64,000 nucleotides of DNA from Pseudofrankia inefficax (GTDB lineage: Bacteria; Actinomycetota; Actinomycetes; Frankiales; Frankiaceae). Where the stretch lies: assembly GCF_000166135.1 (NCBI RefSeq), contig NC_014666.1:5952001-6016000 (forward strand), in the 5' to 3' direction. This document shows, piece after piece, positions 30,941 to 41,290 of the stretch. Below the pieces are notes generated by a model. It saw only the letters and a list, made by a program, of their open reading frames with translations, ran no database searches and was not told the DNA's origin. Positions within the stretch are counted from its first letter, which is position 1, and each line of letters opens with the position of its first letter. The position numbers were made by a program, and so were the translations under genes.

Positions 30941-30974
30941 GAGCCGCCCGGTGCCGAGGGGCACCGGGCGGCTC
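30941..30974 (-). terminator. Terminator of gap
   Basis: Perfect 15-base arms (GAGCCGCCCGGTGCC and partner) with a 4-base loop, 15 bases after the gap stop. On the minus strand a pyrimidine-rich stretch (TTCTGTTTCCCTTTT) follows. It implies that pgk-tpiA also needs its own promoter or depends on read-through. Confidence 0.8.
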
Positions 30975-30989
30975 GTCAAGCAGGTCTTC

Positions 30990-32018
<1,029 letters not shown>

Positions 32019-32141
32019 TCATGTGCCGACGTCATCTTCCGTTGCAGGCACAGAGCCTAACGACTTTGGCCGCCCGCAGCCCCCTTCGGCTCGCAACGCG
32101 GCCGATTCCGTAGGGTGTCCCAGGCCACACGCGCCGTTGCC

Positions 32142-33137
32142 TCAGGCGTTCTCCAGGAGTTCCGGGGAGACGCTGGCCTCGGTGTTGGGGATGCCGAGGG
32201 AGTTGGCGCGCTTGTCGGCGAGGGCGAGCAGGCGGCGGATCCGGCCGGCGACGGCGTCCTTGGTCAGCGGCGGGTCGGCGAGGGCGCCCAGCTCCTCCAG
32301 CGACGCCTGCGCGTGCTGCAGCCGCAGCCGGCCCGCGGCCAGCAGGTGCTCCGGCGCGTCGTCGCCGAGGATCCTCATCGCGGCCTGCACCCGGGCTCCG
32401 GCGGCGACGGCCGCCCGCGCCGAGCGGCGCAGGTTCGCGTCGTCGAAGTTCGCCAGCCGGTTGGCGGTCGCCCGGACCTCGCGGCGCATCCGCCGCTCCT
32501 CCCAGGCCAGCAGGCTGTCGTGCGCGCCGATCCTGGTCAGCAGCGCGCTGATCGCGTCGCCGTCCCGGATCACCACCCGGTCGACGCCGCGGACGTCGCG
32601 GCTCTTGGCCTGGACGCCGAGCCGGCGCGCCGCGCCGACCAGCGCCAGCGCCGCCTCCGGGCCGGGCGACGTCACCTCCAGCGAGCAGGACCGGCCGGGC
32701 TCGGTGAGCGAGCCGTGCGCGAGGAACGCGCCCCGCCAGGCCGCCGCCGCGTCGCAGGCCGAGCCGGTCACGACCTGCGGCGGCAGGCCGCGGACCGGCC
32801 GGCCGCGCTGGTCGAGCAGGCCGGTCGACCGGGCGAGCTGCTCGCCGTCGCGCTCGACCCGCACGATGTAGCGGACCGAGCGGCGCAGGCCGCCCGCCGC
32901 GAGTACCGCGATCGTCGACGGGAAGCTGAAGACCTCGGCGATCTCCCGGCGCAGCCGGCGCGCCGTCGCCCCGGTGTCCAGCTCCGCCTCGACGACGATC
33001 CGGCCGCCGACGATGTGCAGGCCGCCGCCGAACCGCAGCAGTGCCGCCATCTCCGCGCGCCGGCAGCAGGGTTTCGCGACCCGCAGCCGGCTGAGCTCGT
33101 CTTTCACGGTGGCCGTCATCGCCGCCACGCCGATCAC
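32142..33137 (-). CDS. whiA: WhiA, sporulation transcription regulator
   Basis: 331 residues. WhiA combines a degenerate LAGLIDADG homing-endonuclease-like domain (about residues 20-220) with a C-terminal helix-turn-helix ([21 protein letters not shown]). In Streptomyces it acts with WhiB to switch growth to sporulation. Its start overlaps the yvcK stop by four bases. Translation may begin at the second Met (residue 7). Confidence 0.95.
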   Translation of the reverse strand: MIGVAAMTATVKDELSRLRVAKPCCRRAEMAALLRFGGGLHIVGGRIVVEAELDTGATARRLRREIAEVFSFPSTIAVLAAGGLRRSVRYIVRVERDGEQLARSTGLLDQRGRPVRGLPPQVVTGSACDAAAAWRGAFLAHGSLTEPGRSCSLEVTSPGPEAALALVGAARRLGVQAKSRDVRGVDRVVIRDGDAISALLTRIGAHDSLLAWEERRMRREVRATANRLANFDDANLRRSARAAVAAGARVQAAMRILGDDAPEHLLAAGRLRLQHAQASLEELGALADPPLTKDAVAGRIRRLLALADKRANSLGIPNTEASVSPELLENA

Positions 33138-34522
33138 TCCTTGGGATCGCGGGCTGTCACCCGCGGGTCGGGGGGTCCCGGGGTACCCGCTGGACCGGCG
33201 CCGGTGCGGCCAGACCGGCGGAGCCGGTCGGGCAGTCCGGTGATCCAGGAGGTCCGCTGCGCGGCCGGGCCAGGCCCGCGGGGGGCCGGTGAGGAATCAG
33301 GGGTCAGGGTCGCCCGCGCCGCCGGCACGTCGGCCGTCTCGGCCGGCCCTGTCTCGGCCGGCCCTGTCTCGGCCGGCCCTGTCTCGGCCGGCCCTGTCTC
33401 GGCCGGCCCTGTCTCGGCCGGCCCTGTCTCGGCCGGTACTGCCTCGGCCTGGGCGGGCGGGTCCTCGCGGTAGGCCGCGAAGACGCCCTCGAAGGCCGCC
33501 GCGAGAAGCGCCGGATCGTGCGTGCCGGGTGCCTCGGGTGCGCGCACCGGCGCCAGGTGCAGCCTGGCGCCCAGCTCCGCGGCGGCCGCCGCGAGCTCCG
33601 CCGGGTCCGGGACGGCCGCCGGGTCCGCGAGCACCACGTCGACGGTCAGGCCGGGGGCGTGCCGCGCGAGCACCCGCAGGTGCGCCTCGGGGGTGAAACC
33701 CTCGGTCTCCCCCGGCTGCGCGACCAGGTTGAGCACGAGCAGCCGGCGCGCGGCGGCGCCGGTGATCGCCTTGTGCATCTCGGGGACGAGGAGATGCGGA
33801 AGCATGCTGGTGTAGAGCGAGCCCGGGCCGAGAATCAGCCAGTCCGCCGCCTCGACGGCGGCGCAGGCCGGCGCGCAGGCCCGCGGCTCGGTCGGCTCGA
33901 CCCAGACCTCGCAGACCGCGCCCGCGGTGGACGCGACCGCCACCTGGCCGCGGACCAGCCTGGTCGCGGCCGGGTCGGCCGGGTCCAGGCCGGCGACCTC
34001 GGCCACGATGTCGATGCCGTCCTCCGACAGCGGCAGCACCCGGCCGTGCACCCCGAGCAGCTGGGCCGCGAGCTCCAGCGCGGCCACCGGGGAGCCGACG
34101 TGCTCGGCGAGCGCGGCCAGCACCAGGTTGCCCACGGCGTGCCCGGCCAGCGGGCCGTCCCCCGCGAAGCGGCGCTGGAACAGCTCGGTCCAGGACCGCG
34201 ACCACGGGTCGGGGCCGGCCAGTGCCGCGAGCGCCATCCGCAGGTCGCCCGGCGGGAGCGCGCCCAGCTCGGCGCGCAGCCGGCCCGACGAGCCACCGTC
34301 GTCGCCGACGGTGACGACGGCGGTGAGCCGGTCGGTGAGCCGCCGCAACGCCGCCAGCGAGGCCGCGAGACCGTGCCCGCCGCCGAACGCGACGACGGCC
34401 GGGCCGGGACCGGCCGCCCCGGCGGGCACGGAGCCCGGCCATCCGGCCGCGTCGTCCCGACCGGCGGCGGGCTCACGGGCGTCGGGGCGACCGTGGTCGG
34501 CGGAGTTTGGCACCGGCGTCAC
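33134..34522 (-). CDS. yvcK: YvcK/CofD-like gluconeogenesis factor
   Basis: 462 residues. The N-terminal [20 protein letters not shown] nucleotide motif, [14 protein letters not shown] and [19 protein letters not shown] are the marks of the YvcK branch of the CofD fold. In other bacteria YvcK binds UDP-sugars and is needed for growth on gluconeogenic carbon. Normal length is near 320 residues. Here the C-terminus is extended by a repeat of Ala-Glu-Thr-Gly-Pro units and a Pro/Arg tail. Four-base overlaps join it to rapZ and whiA. Confidence 0.93.
   Translation of the reverse strand: MTPVPNSADHGRPDAREPAAGRDDAAGWPGSVPAGAAGPGPAVVAFGGGHGLAASLAALRRLTDRLTAVVTVGDDGGSSGRLRAELGALPPGDLRMALAALAGPDPWSRSWTELFQRRFAGDGPLAGHAVGNLVLAALAEHVGSPVAALELAAQLLGVHGRVLPLSEDGIDIVAEVAGLDPADPAATRLVRGQVAVASTAGAVCEVWVEPTEPRACAPACAAVEAADWLILGPGSLYTSMLPHLLVPEMHKAITGAAARRLLVLNLVAQPGETEGFTPEAHLRVLARHAPGLTVDVVLADPAAVPDPAELAAAAAELGARLHLAPVRAPEAPGTHDPALLAAAFEGVFAAYREDPPAQAEAVPAETGPAETGPAETGPAETGPAETGPAETGPAETADVPAARATLTPDSSPAPRGPGPAAQRTSWITGLPDRLRRSGRTGAGPAGTPGPPDPRVTARDPKE
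33336..33440. repeat. 15-bp tandem repeat inside yvcK
   Basis: Seven units of GTCTCGGCCGGCCCT. The first six are identical and the last diverges. They keep the frame and encode the Ala-Glu-Thr-Gly-Pro stretch in the variable tail of YvcK. Confidence 0.95.
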
Positions 34523-35403
34523 TCCCGGCCCAGGTCACGGTGCACGACCTGGACACCGACGCCGGTCGCGGCCAGCCGGGCGCCGAGCTCCTCGGCGACG
34601 GCCACACTGCGGTGCCGCCCACCGGTACAGCCGACGGCCAGCGTCAGGTACCGCTTGCCCTCCCGCAGGTAGCCGTCGCCGACCAGCCGCAGCAGCTCGG
34701 CGTACCGGTCGATGAAGTCCTGAGCCCCCGGCTGGTCGAGAACGTAGTCGCGGACCTGTGGGTCACGGCCGGTGAACGGCCGCAGCGCCTCGACCCAGTG
34801 CGGGTTGGCCAGGAACCGGCAGTCGGCGACCAGGTCCGCGTCCAGCGGCAGGCCGTAGCGGTAGCCGAACGAGACGACGGTGGCGTTGAGCCGGTTACCG
34901 CCCGGCTGGCCGAACGCCGCGTCGATCTTCGAGCGCAGCTCGTGGACGTTGAGGTCGGTGGTGTCGAGCACCAGGTCGGCCTCGCCCCGCAGCTCGGCGA
35001 GCTGGGTCCGCTCCCGGCTGATCCCGTCGACGACCCGGTCCGCGCCCTGCAGCGGGTGCGGCCGCCGGACGTGGTCGAACCGGCGGATCAGCGCGTCGTC
35101 GCTCGCCTCCAGGAACAGCACCCGCGGCCGCATGCCGCCGGCGTCGAGCGCGTCGATCGCCGCCCGCAGGTCGGCGAAGAACGCCCGGCCACGGACGTCG
35201 ACGACGACGGCGATCCGGCTCACGCCGCCGCCGGAGCGACGGCCGAGCTCGGCCATCGTCGAGAGCAGCGCGGGGGGCAGGTTGTCGACGACGAACCAGC
35301 CGAGGTCCTCCAGGCACTTGGCCGCGGTGCTGCGGCCGGCCCCCGACAGTCCGGTGATGATCGCGAGATCCAGCGTCGAGGCACTGGTCGCGGTGCTGGT
35401 CAT
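34519..35403 (-). CDS. rapZ: RapZ-family nucleotide-binding protein
   Basis: 294 residues. The N-terminal P-loop is unusual, with Ser/Arg (GLSGAGRST). The C-terminal domain ends in the conserved [18 protein letters not shown]. In enterobacteria RapZ controls glucosamine-6-phosphate synthase via small RNAs. In actinobacteria the role is open. It is joined by four-base overlaps to uvrC and yvcK. Confidence 0.95.
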   Translation of the reverse strand: MTSTATSASTLDLAIITGLSGAGRSTAAKCLEDLGWFVVDNLPPALLSTMAELGRRSGGGVSRIAVVVDVRGRAFFADLRAAIDALDAGGMRPRVLFLEASDDALIRRFDHVRRPHPLQGADRVVDGISRERTQLAELRGEADLVLDTTDLNVHELRSKIDAAFGQPGGNRLNATVVSFGYRYGLPLDADLVADCRFLANPHWVEALRPFTGRDPQVRDYVLDQPGAQDFIDRYAELLRLVGDGYLREGKRYLTLAVGCTGGRHRSVAVAEELGARLAATGVGVQVVHRDLGRE

Positions 35404-37907
35404 GGCGTGTTCCCCCTTGTCACCGCGTGTTCTCCATTGACTCTGGAAGCCTCAGTGACTCTGGAGGCCCCGTTGACTCTGGAGGCCCCGTTGACTCTGG
35501 AGGCCCCGTCCACCGGGCCGGAACCGGCGGCCGCGTCGGCGGGCGCCGGCGCTCCCGCATCCGGAACCGACGCTCTGCTCCCCGTGGACGTTGCCTTTCC
35601 GGCCGATTTCGGCCGCCCGGCCGGAGTCGGGCGCCGCTCGGCGGGACCTCCCGGTGCCGTGGGCGGCGCCGCTCCGGACGGCGTCTCGAGGATCTCGCCG
35701 GTCAGTGGGTCGACGGCGGGTGCCGGGGCGCCGGGGGTGCCAGGCCCGCTCGTCGCCAACGCGGCCACGATCGCCGCGGCGGTCCGCGGGCCGATCCCCG
35801 GCACGGTCGAGATCTCCTCCGCGCTCGCCGCGCGCAGCTTCGCCACCGAGCCGAACGTCTTCAGCAGCGCCTTGCGCCGGGTCTCGCCGAGGCCGGGGAC
35901 GCCGTCCAACAGCGACGAGGTCATCGAGGCCGACCGCTTCTGGCGGTGGAAGGTGATCGCGAACCGGTGTGCCTCGTCGCGGACCCGCTGCAGCAGGTAG
36001 AGCGCCTCGCTGGTCCGCGGCAGGATCACCGGGTCCGGGTCGTCCGGGAGCCATACCTCCTCCAGCCGCTTGGCCAGTCCGCACAGCGCGACGCCACCGG
36101 GCCCCGCGTCGATCCCCAGGTCGGCCAGTGCCCTGGCCGCCGCGGCGACCTGCGGTGGGCCGCCGTCGACGACGACGAGGTTCGGCGGGTAGGCGAACCG
36201 GCGCGGCCTGCCGTCGACGACCAGCGGCTCGGGGCCGTCCGTCCCCTCGGCCCCCGCCGCCGCGCCGGCACTGCCGTCCGCGGGCGCGTCCTGGTCGGTG
36301 CCGGGTAGCTCCCCGGTGCGGGACAGCTCGGCCAGGTACCGGGAGAACCGGCGGCTGACCGTCTCGTACATGCTCGCTGTGTCGTCCTGCTCGTTCCCGT
36401 CCCGGCGCGCGGCGCCCCGGATGGTGAACCGGCGGTACTCGGACTTGCGGGCGACGCCGTCCTCGAAGACCACCATGCTGGCGACGACGTCCTGGCCCTG
36501 GGTGTGCGAGACGTCGAAGCACTCGATCCGCAGCGGCGCCTCGGCGAGGCCGAGCGTCTCCTGCAGCTCGGCGAGCGCCAGGCTGCGGGCGGTCAGGTCA
36601 CTGGCCCGCTTCGTGCGGTGCAGGACGAGTGCCTGCTTGGCGTTGCGCTCGACCGTCTCCATGAGGGTGCGCTTGTCGCCCCGCTGCGGGACCCGCACCT
36701 CGACCCGACCGCCGCGGTACCGGGCGAGCAGCTCGCCGACGGCGTCGGCGTCGGTGGGCAGCTCGGGGACGAGCACCTCGCGGGGGATGTCCGCGTGCCG
36801 GCCGCCCACGCCACGCACGGCGTCCGGCGCGGCGCCGGCCCGGGAGGGGCGGCCGCGGCGGAGCACGCCGGCGGCGTCCTCGGCGCCGGCCGTCTCGGCC
36901 GGCGCCGCCGTCGCCCCGGGACCCGGCCGGGCCGGGCTCAGGTCGCCGAGCTCGATGTCGCCCAGGTCCTTGTCGCCCAGGTACTCCTGGGTGAGGAACT
37001 GCTCGACCAGGTCGGCGGTGGTGACGTCGGCGAGCTTGTCGACGACCCAGCCGCGCTGGCCGCGGACCCGGCCGCCGCGCACGTAGAAGACCTGGACGGC
37101 CGCTTCCAGCTCGTCCTGCGCGAAGGCCACGACGTCGGCGTCGGTGCCGTCGGCCAGCACGACGGCCTGCTTCTCCATCGCCCGGCGCAGCGCGCCGGCG
37201 TCGTCGCGCAGCCGGGCCGCCCGCTCGTAGTCCTGGGCGTCGGCGGCCGCGCGCATCTCGTCTTCCAGCCGGCGCAGGAACCGGCCGGTCTGGCCCGCCA
37301 TGAAGTCGCAGAAGTCGTCGACGATCTGGCGGTGCTCGTCCGGAGTCACCCGCCCGACGCAGGGCGCGCTGCAGCGGTCGATGTAGCCCAGCAGGCACGG
37401 CCGGCCGACCTGGCCGGCGCGCTTGAAGACGCCGGTGGAGCAGGTGCGCGCGGGGAAGACCCGCAGCAGCAGGTCCAGCGTCTCGCGAATCGCCCACGCG
37501 TGCGCGTACGGCCCGAAGTAACGCACGCCCTTGCGCTTCGGCCCGCGCATGACCTGGAGCCGGGGGAACTCCTCCTGCAGCGTCACCGCGAGACTCGGAT
37601 AGCTCTTGTCGTCGCGGTAGCGCACGTTGAAGCGCGGGTCGTACTCCTTGATCCAGGTGTACTCCAGCGCGAGGGCCTCGACCTCGGTGGACACGACGGT
37701 CCACTCGACCGAGCTCGCCGTGGTGACCATCGTGCGGGTACGAGGGTGCAGGGCGAAGACGTCGGTGAAGTAGTTGTTGAGGCGGGCGCGCAGGTTCTTG
37801 GCCTTGCCGACGTAGAGCACGCGGCCATGGGGGTCCCGGAATCGGTACACGCCCGGGGTCTCGGGAATCGAGCCCGGCGCGGGCCGGTAGGACGCCGGAT
37901 CAGCCAT
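35400..37907 (-). CDS. uvrC: UvrC, excinuclease ABC subunit C
   Basis: 835 residues. UvrC makes the two cuts of nucleotide excision repair. The N-terminal GIY-YIG nuclease ([20 protein letters not shown]), the Cys pairs near residue 165, the UVR helix pair, the RNase-H-like endonuclease ([20 protein letters not shown]) and the C-terminal helix-hairpin-helix ([13 protein letters not shown]) are present in order. It is about 200 residues longer than usual because of Ala/Pro/Gly insertions near 320-385 and 535-566 and a long C-terminal tail with repeats. It heads uvrC-rapZ-yvcK-whiA. Confidence 0.96.
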   Translation of the reverse strand: MADPASYRPAPGSIPETPGVYRFRDPHGRVLYVGKAKNLRARLNNYFTDVFALHPRTRTMVTTASSVEWTVVSTEVEALALEYTWIKEYDPRFNVRYRDDKSYPSLAVTLQEEFPRLQVMRGPKRKGVRYFGPYAHAWAIRETLDLLLRVFPARTCSTGVFKRAGQVGRPCLLGYIDRCSAPCVGRVTPDEHRQIVDDFCDFMAGQTGRFLRRLEDEMRAAADAQDYERAARLRDDAGALRRAMEKQAVVLADGTDADVVAFAQDELEAAVQVFYVRGGRVRGQRGWVVDKLADVTTADLVEQFLTQEYLGDKDLGDIELGDLSPARPGPGATAAPAETAGAEDAAGVLRRGRPSRAGAAPDAVRGVGGRHADIPREVLVPELPTDADAVGELLARYRGGRVEVRVPQRGDKRTLMETVERNAKQALVLHRTKRASDLTARSLALAELQETLGLAEAPLRIECFDVSHTQGQDVVASMVVFEDGVARKSEYRRFTIRGAARRDGNEQDDTASMYETVSRRFSRYLAELSRTGELPGTDQDAPADGSAGAAAGAEGTDGPEPLVVDGRPRRFAYPPNLVVVDGGPPQVAAAARALADLGIDAGPGGVALCGLAKRLEEVWLPDDPDPVILPRTSEALYLLQRVRDEAHRFAITFHRQKRSASMTSSLLDGVPGLGETRRKALLKTFGSVAKLRAASAEEISTVPGIGPRTAAAIVAALATSGPGTPGAPAPAVDPLTGEILETPSGAAPPTAPGGPAERRPTPAGRPKSAGKATSTGSRASVPDAGAPAPADAAAGSGPVDGASRVNGASRVNGASRVTEASRVNGEHAVTRGNTP
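35437..35508. repeat. 18-bp tandem repeat in the uvrC tail
   Basis: Four units related to TTGACTCTGGAGGCCCCG. The last two are identical and the first is most diverged. In the uvrC frame they give Gly/Glu-Ala-Ser-Arg-Val-Asn/Thr repeats close to the C-terminus. Confidence 0.9.
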
Positions 37908-38746
37908 AGGTCGAGCCTACGGCCGTCAGCGTCACGGTCAGACAGCGCCTGCACGTAACCATTCCATCACGCAGAGCGTCGAGGCTCGTCACGGGGTGCC
38001 CCCCGAACCGAGGTACTCCGTGTCCTCACCGTGTCCCCTCGGGCGCCTGAGCGGCCCCGTGAGCCGCCCCCGCCGCGCGACCTGTTACCTGGCTGTCACA
38101 GTTGCGCGGAACCCCCGTCCCGGGGCGCGGGCAGATTCCCCAGGCAGGCGGCCCGGCCGGCCGGTCGCGACCGGTGGACGCGCCTCCGAAGACGGCGTCT
38201 CCGTGCCTGTTTTTCCCTGTCTGTTAGCGGACCCGCCCGCCCGCGAAGGCCTGTGACCCCTTAACCTTGGACGTAGCGTGCTTGCGCGAGTGCGCATCGC
38301 GCGTCCGGTCCGAACCTGCCACCGAACCGTCCGCGAACTCCGCACCACCTGCCACCAGCACCGCCTCGCGAGTCCCCACGACCTGCCACCAGCACCACCA
38401 GCGAGTCGGCACCACCAGCACCAGCCGCCACGGCGCCGTGGCCGTCGGCGCCAGGCTTTTCCGCACGACCGCGCCGCACCACGACGGCGTGCCAGGCAAC
38501 AGAGCCGTTCCACGCTCTCCACCTGTTCACCGCAAGCACAGGCGGCGCACCGGAAGCAGACCGTTTCCACGCGCGCACGCAGCCGTAGCAGAAAGCACAT
38601 CAGCGCCGGCAGTCGCGGGGTCTTCGACACCCCAACTGGCACCTGGGACCCGACGCTGCGACCCTCGACTCAGCAACTCGGAAACTCAGGAGCTGGGAGA
38701 CAACGGCGCGCCGGCCTGGGTAGGCACACGAGGGAGGGACCCACCC
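37908..38746. other. 839-bp region between uvrC and the SsgA-like gene
   Basis: No gene I can support. Open frames here have atypical composition. Apart from the uvrC promoter at its left end, it has a TGTTTTTCCC pyrimidine run near 38209. It also has two copies of CCTGCCACCAGCACC at 38348 and 38382 in a CAC/CAG-rich stretch. The SsgA-like promoter must lie in the right part. The length leaves room for a small RNA, but no fold stands out. Confidence 0.55.
37914..37919 (-). promoter_or_regulatory. Predicted -10 box of uvrC, leaderless
   Basis: TAGGCT on the minus strand ends six bases before the uvrC ATG. CTGACC lies 16 bases further upstream as a weak -35. No ribosome-binding site is present. 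Confidence 0.5.
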
Positions 38747-39160
38747 GTGCAGGGTCTGGACGTCACTACCGAGTTCGTTCTCGACGACGCGTCGACGAGC
38801 GGTCGGGTCACCGTCCTCGTTGTCACCTGGCGTGCCTGCGACCCGTTGGCCGTCAGCCTCGCCCTCGTCTCCCGCCCGGACCACCCGGCCCTGCCGCAGG
38901 GCAACTGGGTAGCCCCCCGGGACTCGCTGCGCGCCGGCCTGGACGCACCGACCGGCGACGGCGACGTGCGTTTCACCCCCGCTCCCGGCAGCGCCGAGGT
39001 CACCCTTGAGCTGACCGACGGTGACCGCCACTCGACCGTCGTCCTGGAGGCCGAGTCCCTGCGCGCGTTCCTGGAGCGGACCGAGCGGCTCGTCCCGGCC
39101 GGCCAGGAGCACCCCGAGCGCGAACTCGACGCCGTCCTCGACGACCTGCTCCGCGCCTGA
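38747..39160 (+). CDS. SsgA-like sporulation/cell-division protein (SALP)
   Basis: 137 residues from GTG at 38747, with AGGGAGGGA ahead. The family pattern is clear: CDPLAVSLALVSRPD, the block WVAPRDSLRAGLDAPTGDGD with its following VRFTP, and the C-terminal SLRAFLERTERLVPAGQE. SsgA-like proteins are limited to morphologically complex actinobacteria and guide FtsZ and peptidoglycan events in septation and sporulation. The frame remains open far upstream, but that part is not family-like. Which SsgA-G subgroup it belongs to I cannot say. Confidence 0.85.
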   Translation: MQGLDVTTEFVLDDASTSGRVTVLVVTWRACDPLAVSLALVSRPDHPALPQGNWVAPRDSLRAGLDAPTGDGDVRFTPAPGSAEVTLELTDGDRHSTVVLEAESLRAFLERTERLVPAGQEHPERELDAVLDDLLRA

Positions 39161-39188
39161 CCCGCCCGCGGCGGCGAAGGCGGGTTGG

Positions 39189-39704
39189 ATGACAGACACG
39201 ACCGCCCAGGATGCGCACGAGGACCGTCGGCCGACGCCTCGCCGGGAGGGCGCCGGGTCCAGGCTCACCTGCCTGGGACCGTCCGCCGCCCCCGCCTTCG
39301 AGGCGGTGACCAGCGCTGCGGTGGTCGCGGTGACCGACGACGGCACGCTGCTGCTCGCGGACCTCGCCCGCGGCGTCGACCTGCCCGGCGGCCACGTCCA
39401 GCGCGGCGACGGCTCGCCCGAGCAGACCGCCCGCCGGGAGACGTGGGAGGAGGTCAGGGCCGAGCTGGCCGATCTCCTCCTCGTCGAGGTCGTCGAGTCG
39501 GACTACTTCGGACCGGACGACCTCACCTACATGCTCATCTACGCGGCCCGGGTACTGAGCCTCCAGCCCTGGACAGGCGGCCACGAGTCAGCCGGGCGTG
39601 TCCTGCTGCCTCCCGCCGACTTCCTGGCCCGCTACCAGGGAACGCACCCGGACCTCATGCGCCACCTCGTCACCACCGCCCTCGCCGCGCTGGCGGCCAG
39701 CTAG
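39189..39704 (+). CDS. Nudix-family hydrolase with a degenerate Nudix box
   Basis: 171 residues. A Nudix-like fold (AAVVAVTDDGTLLLADLARG) contains the box GGHVQRGDGSPEQTARRETW, then EEVRAEL. The catalytic RExxEE core is kept, but the early Glu is Asp and the late conserved Gly is replaced. It may still hydrolyse a nucleoside diphosphate linked substrate, which cannot be named. It lies 28 bases after the SsgA-like gene in the same direction and may be co-transcribed. Confidence 0.8.
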   Translation: MTDTTAQDAHEDRRPTPRREGAGSRLTCLGPSAAPAFEAVTSAAVVAVTDDGTLLLADLARGVDLPGGHVQRGDGSPEQTARRETWEEVRAELADLLLVEVVESDYFGPDDLTYMLIYAARVLSLQPWTGGHESAGRVLLPPADFLARYQGTHPDLMRHLVTTALAALAAS

Positions 39705-39721
39705 CCGTCGGGGGTGGCGGG

Positions 39722-40867
39722 TCAGCCGTGCCCGCAGCAGAACGTCGCCCCCATGGGGACCTGGTGATAGACGGCGAAGTAGTCGCTGCGCTGCTCCGGC
39801 GGGAGGAAGCCGACGCCCGTCGGGAACGGCGGCGCCAGGGTAACGCTGCGGGCGGTGAAGACCCGGGTGTCCGCCGTGGAATAGACGCCGGTGTACATCA
39901 CCAGGTCGTCCCGGCCCGGCGCGTAGAACTTTCCGACGCCGAACAGGGCCGAGCCGAGAGCGAGGGTCGTCAGGGGTGCTCCGGGTACGAAACCGGTGCC
40001 GTCGCTGAGCATGACCGCGACGTCGGCGGAGCCGTCCGGCAACTGGCGGACGTCAGCGAAGTCGTCGCGCCCGTCGCCGTCGAAGTCGCCCACCAGGTCC
40101 GTCCGGTGGTCCGAGGTCGCCGGCTCCAGCCGATAGCGCAGGAAGGGCCCGTCGAAATACCGGACGAGGCCGGTCCGCGACGTCCAATACCACCTGCTCG
40201 GCGCCACCCACACGTTGCCGGCGACGTCGAAACCGACGAGGTCGTCCATCCCGTCGCCGTCGACGTCACCCGCCTCGATCGGCGCGCCCGGCACATAGGC
40301 GTTCCACTCCGCCGCTGCCCCGAATCCCGCGCCGGTGCTGAGCGCCACCGACGTTCCGCCCCCGAACGACCCGACATAGGCGATGTCGTCGCGGCCGTCA
40401 CCGTTGAAGTCGCCGACGACGTAGTTGGAGCAGCCAAGGCTGTCGCTCCATCGCTCGGCCACGCCGAAGGTCCGGACCGCCGGCTGAAGCCTCGGCAGCC
40501 GGATGTTCAGCGCCACCCAGATCCCGCTGCCACAGGTGAAGGTGACGATGTCGTCCCGGCCGTCACCATTGAAGTCGCCGACGAGCGGTGTCTCCGTGCC
40601 GGCCGCGAAGTTGTCATGCCACTTCTCGGCCGGCCCGAACCCGCCGCCACCGTTCAGCGCGACCCACACGTCGGCCTCCGGGCCACGGGTGAAGGTGATC
40701 AGGTCGTCGAGCCCGTCACCGTTGAAGTCTCCGCTGCGTCCGGACAGCCACTGGGGCAAGTTGTCAGGTGGTGCGGCTTTCGCCGCGCCACCCGGGATGA
40801 CGGCCATGGCCGCGGCCAGCAGCAGGACACCCCGGGAGATCAGAGATCGCCGCGGCCAACCACGCAT
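39722..40867 (-). CDS. Secreted FG-GAP/VCBS repeat protein
   Basis: 381 residues. A signal peptide (RRSLISRGVLLLAAAMAVIPG, ending near AKA-AP) directs export. The rest is a beta-propeller-like array: five clear repeats carry the calcium loop D-x-[DN]-x-D-G (GDFNGDGLDDLITF, GDFNGDGRDDIVTF, GDFNGDGRDDIAYV, GDVDGDGMDDLVGF, GDFDGDGRDDFADV). No catalytic domain is attached. It may bind sugars or surfaces outside the cell. The C-terminus ends FCCGHG. GGGAGGG stands ahead of the ATG. Confidence 0.88.
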   Translation of the reverse strand: MRGWPRRSLISRGVLLLAAAMAVIPGGAAKAAPPDNLPQWLSGRSGDFNGDGLDDLITFTRGPEADVWVALNGGGGFGPAEKWHDNFAAGTETPLVGDFNGDGRDDIVTFTCGSGIWVALNIRLPRLQPAVRTFGVAERWSDSLGCSNYVVGDFNGDGRDDIAYVGSFGGGTSVALSTGAGFGAAAEWNAYVPGAPIEAGDVDGDGMDDLVGFDVAGNVWVAPSRWYWTSRTGLVRYFDGPFLRYRLEPATSDHRTDLVGDFDGDGRDDFADVRQLPDGSADVAVMLSDGTGFVPGAPLTTLALGSALFGVGKFYAPGRDDLVMYTGVYSTADTRVFTARSVTLAPPFPTGVGFLPPEQRSDYFAVYHQVPMGATFCCGHG

Positions 40868-40898
40868 GACGCCCTCCCCACCGCGCCGGCTTCGCCCG

Positions 40899-41192
40899 TC
40901 AGGCGACCGGCTGGCGGACGTAGGAGCGGGCGACGTCGATGCCGATGACCTCCGGCAGACCCGCCGGCTCGGGGCCAAGGGCGCGCGCGAGGGCGGGGCC
41001 GAGGGTATTCGCGAAGAACCGGTCGGCGTGCGCCTTGGAATCCCAGAGGGCGACGACGCGAATCCTGCCGTCAGCCGCCGTGCCGGCGTAACGCGCCACG
41101 AGCCCGTCGGGCATCGGGTCCTGCTGGGCGAACACCGCGTCGGCCTGCTCAAGGCTGGCGAACGGCGGCACGGCGACGGTCATCCACTGCAT
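40899..41192 (-). CDS. Small protein resembling dimeric alpha/beta-barrel (ABM-like) fold
   Basis: 97 residues from the ATG at 41192, with GGAGGAAAA ahead. The pattern of strand, helix, strand (QWMTVAVPPF, SLEQADAVFAQ, DGLVARYAGTAADGRIRVVALWDSKAHADRFF) suggests a ferredoxin-like barrel of the antibiotic-biosynthesis monooxygenase or stress-response type. No specific activity can be assigned. It sits between the LuxR-type regulator and the FG-GAP gene, both on the same strand. Confidence 0.65.
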   Translation of the reverse strand: MQWMTVAVPPFASLEQADAVFAQQDPMPDGLVARYAGTAADGRIRVVALWDSKAHADRFFANTLGPALARALGPEPAGLPEVIGIDVARSYVRQPVA

Positions 41193-41290
41193 TTCTTTTC
41201 CTCCACATTCCCGTTCGGTCCTGAAGGCTCCGCGACCGGAGCCGACAACGGGAAGATTAGGAGGGCCAGGCCCGGCCGCCATCCGCCGAA

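Noticed and set aside
33336..33440. Possible CRISPR array
   Set aside because: The 15-bp units are contiguous with no spacers and are in frame within yvcK.
38267..38746. N-terminal extension of the SsgA-like gene
   Set aside because: The extra 160 codons are His/Arg/Pro/Thr-rich, unlike any SsgA protein, and a strong ribosome site stands before GTG 38747.
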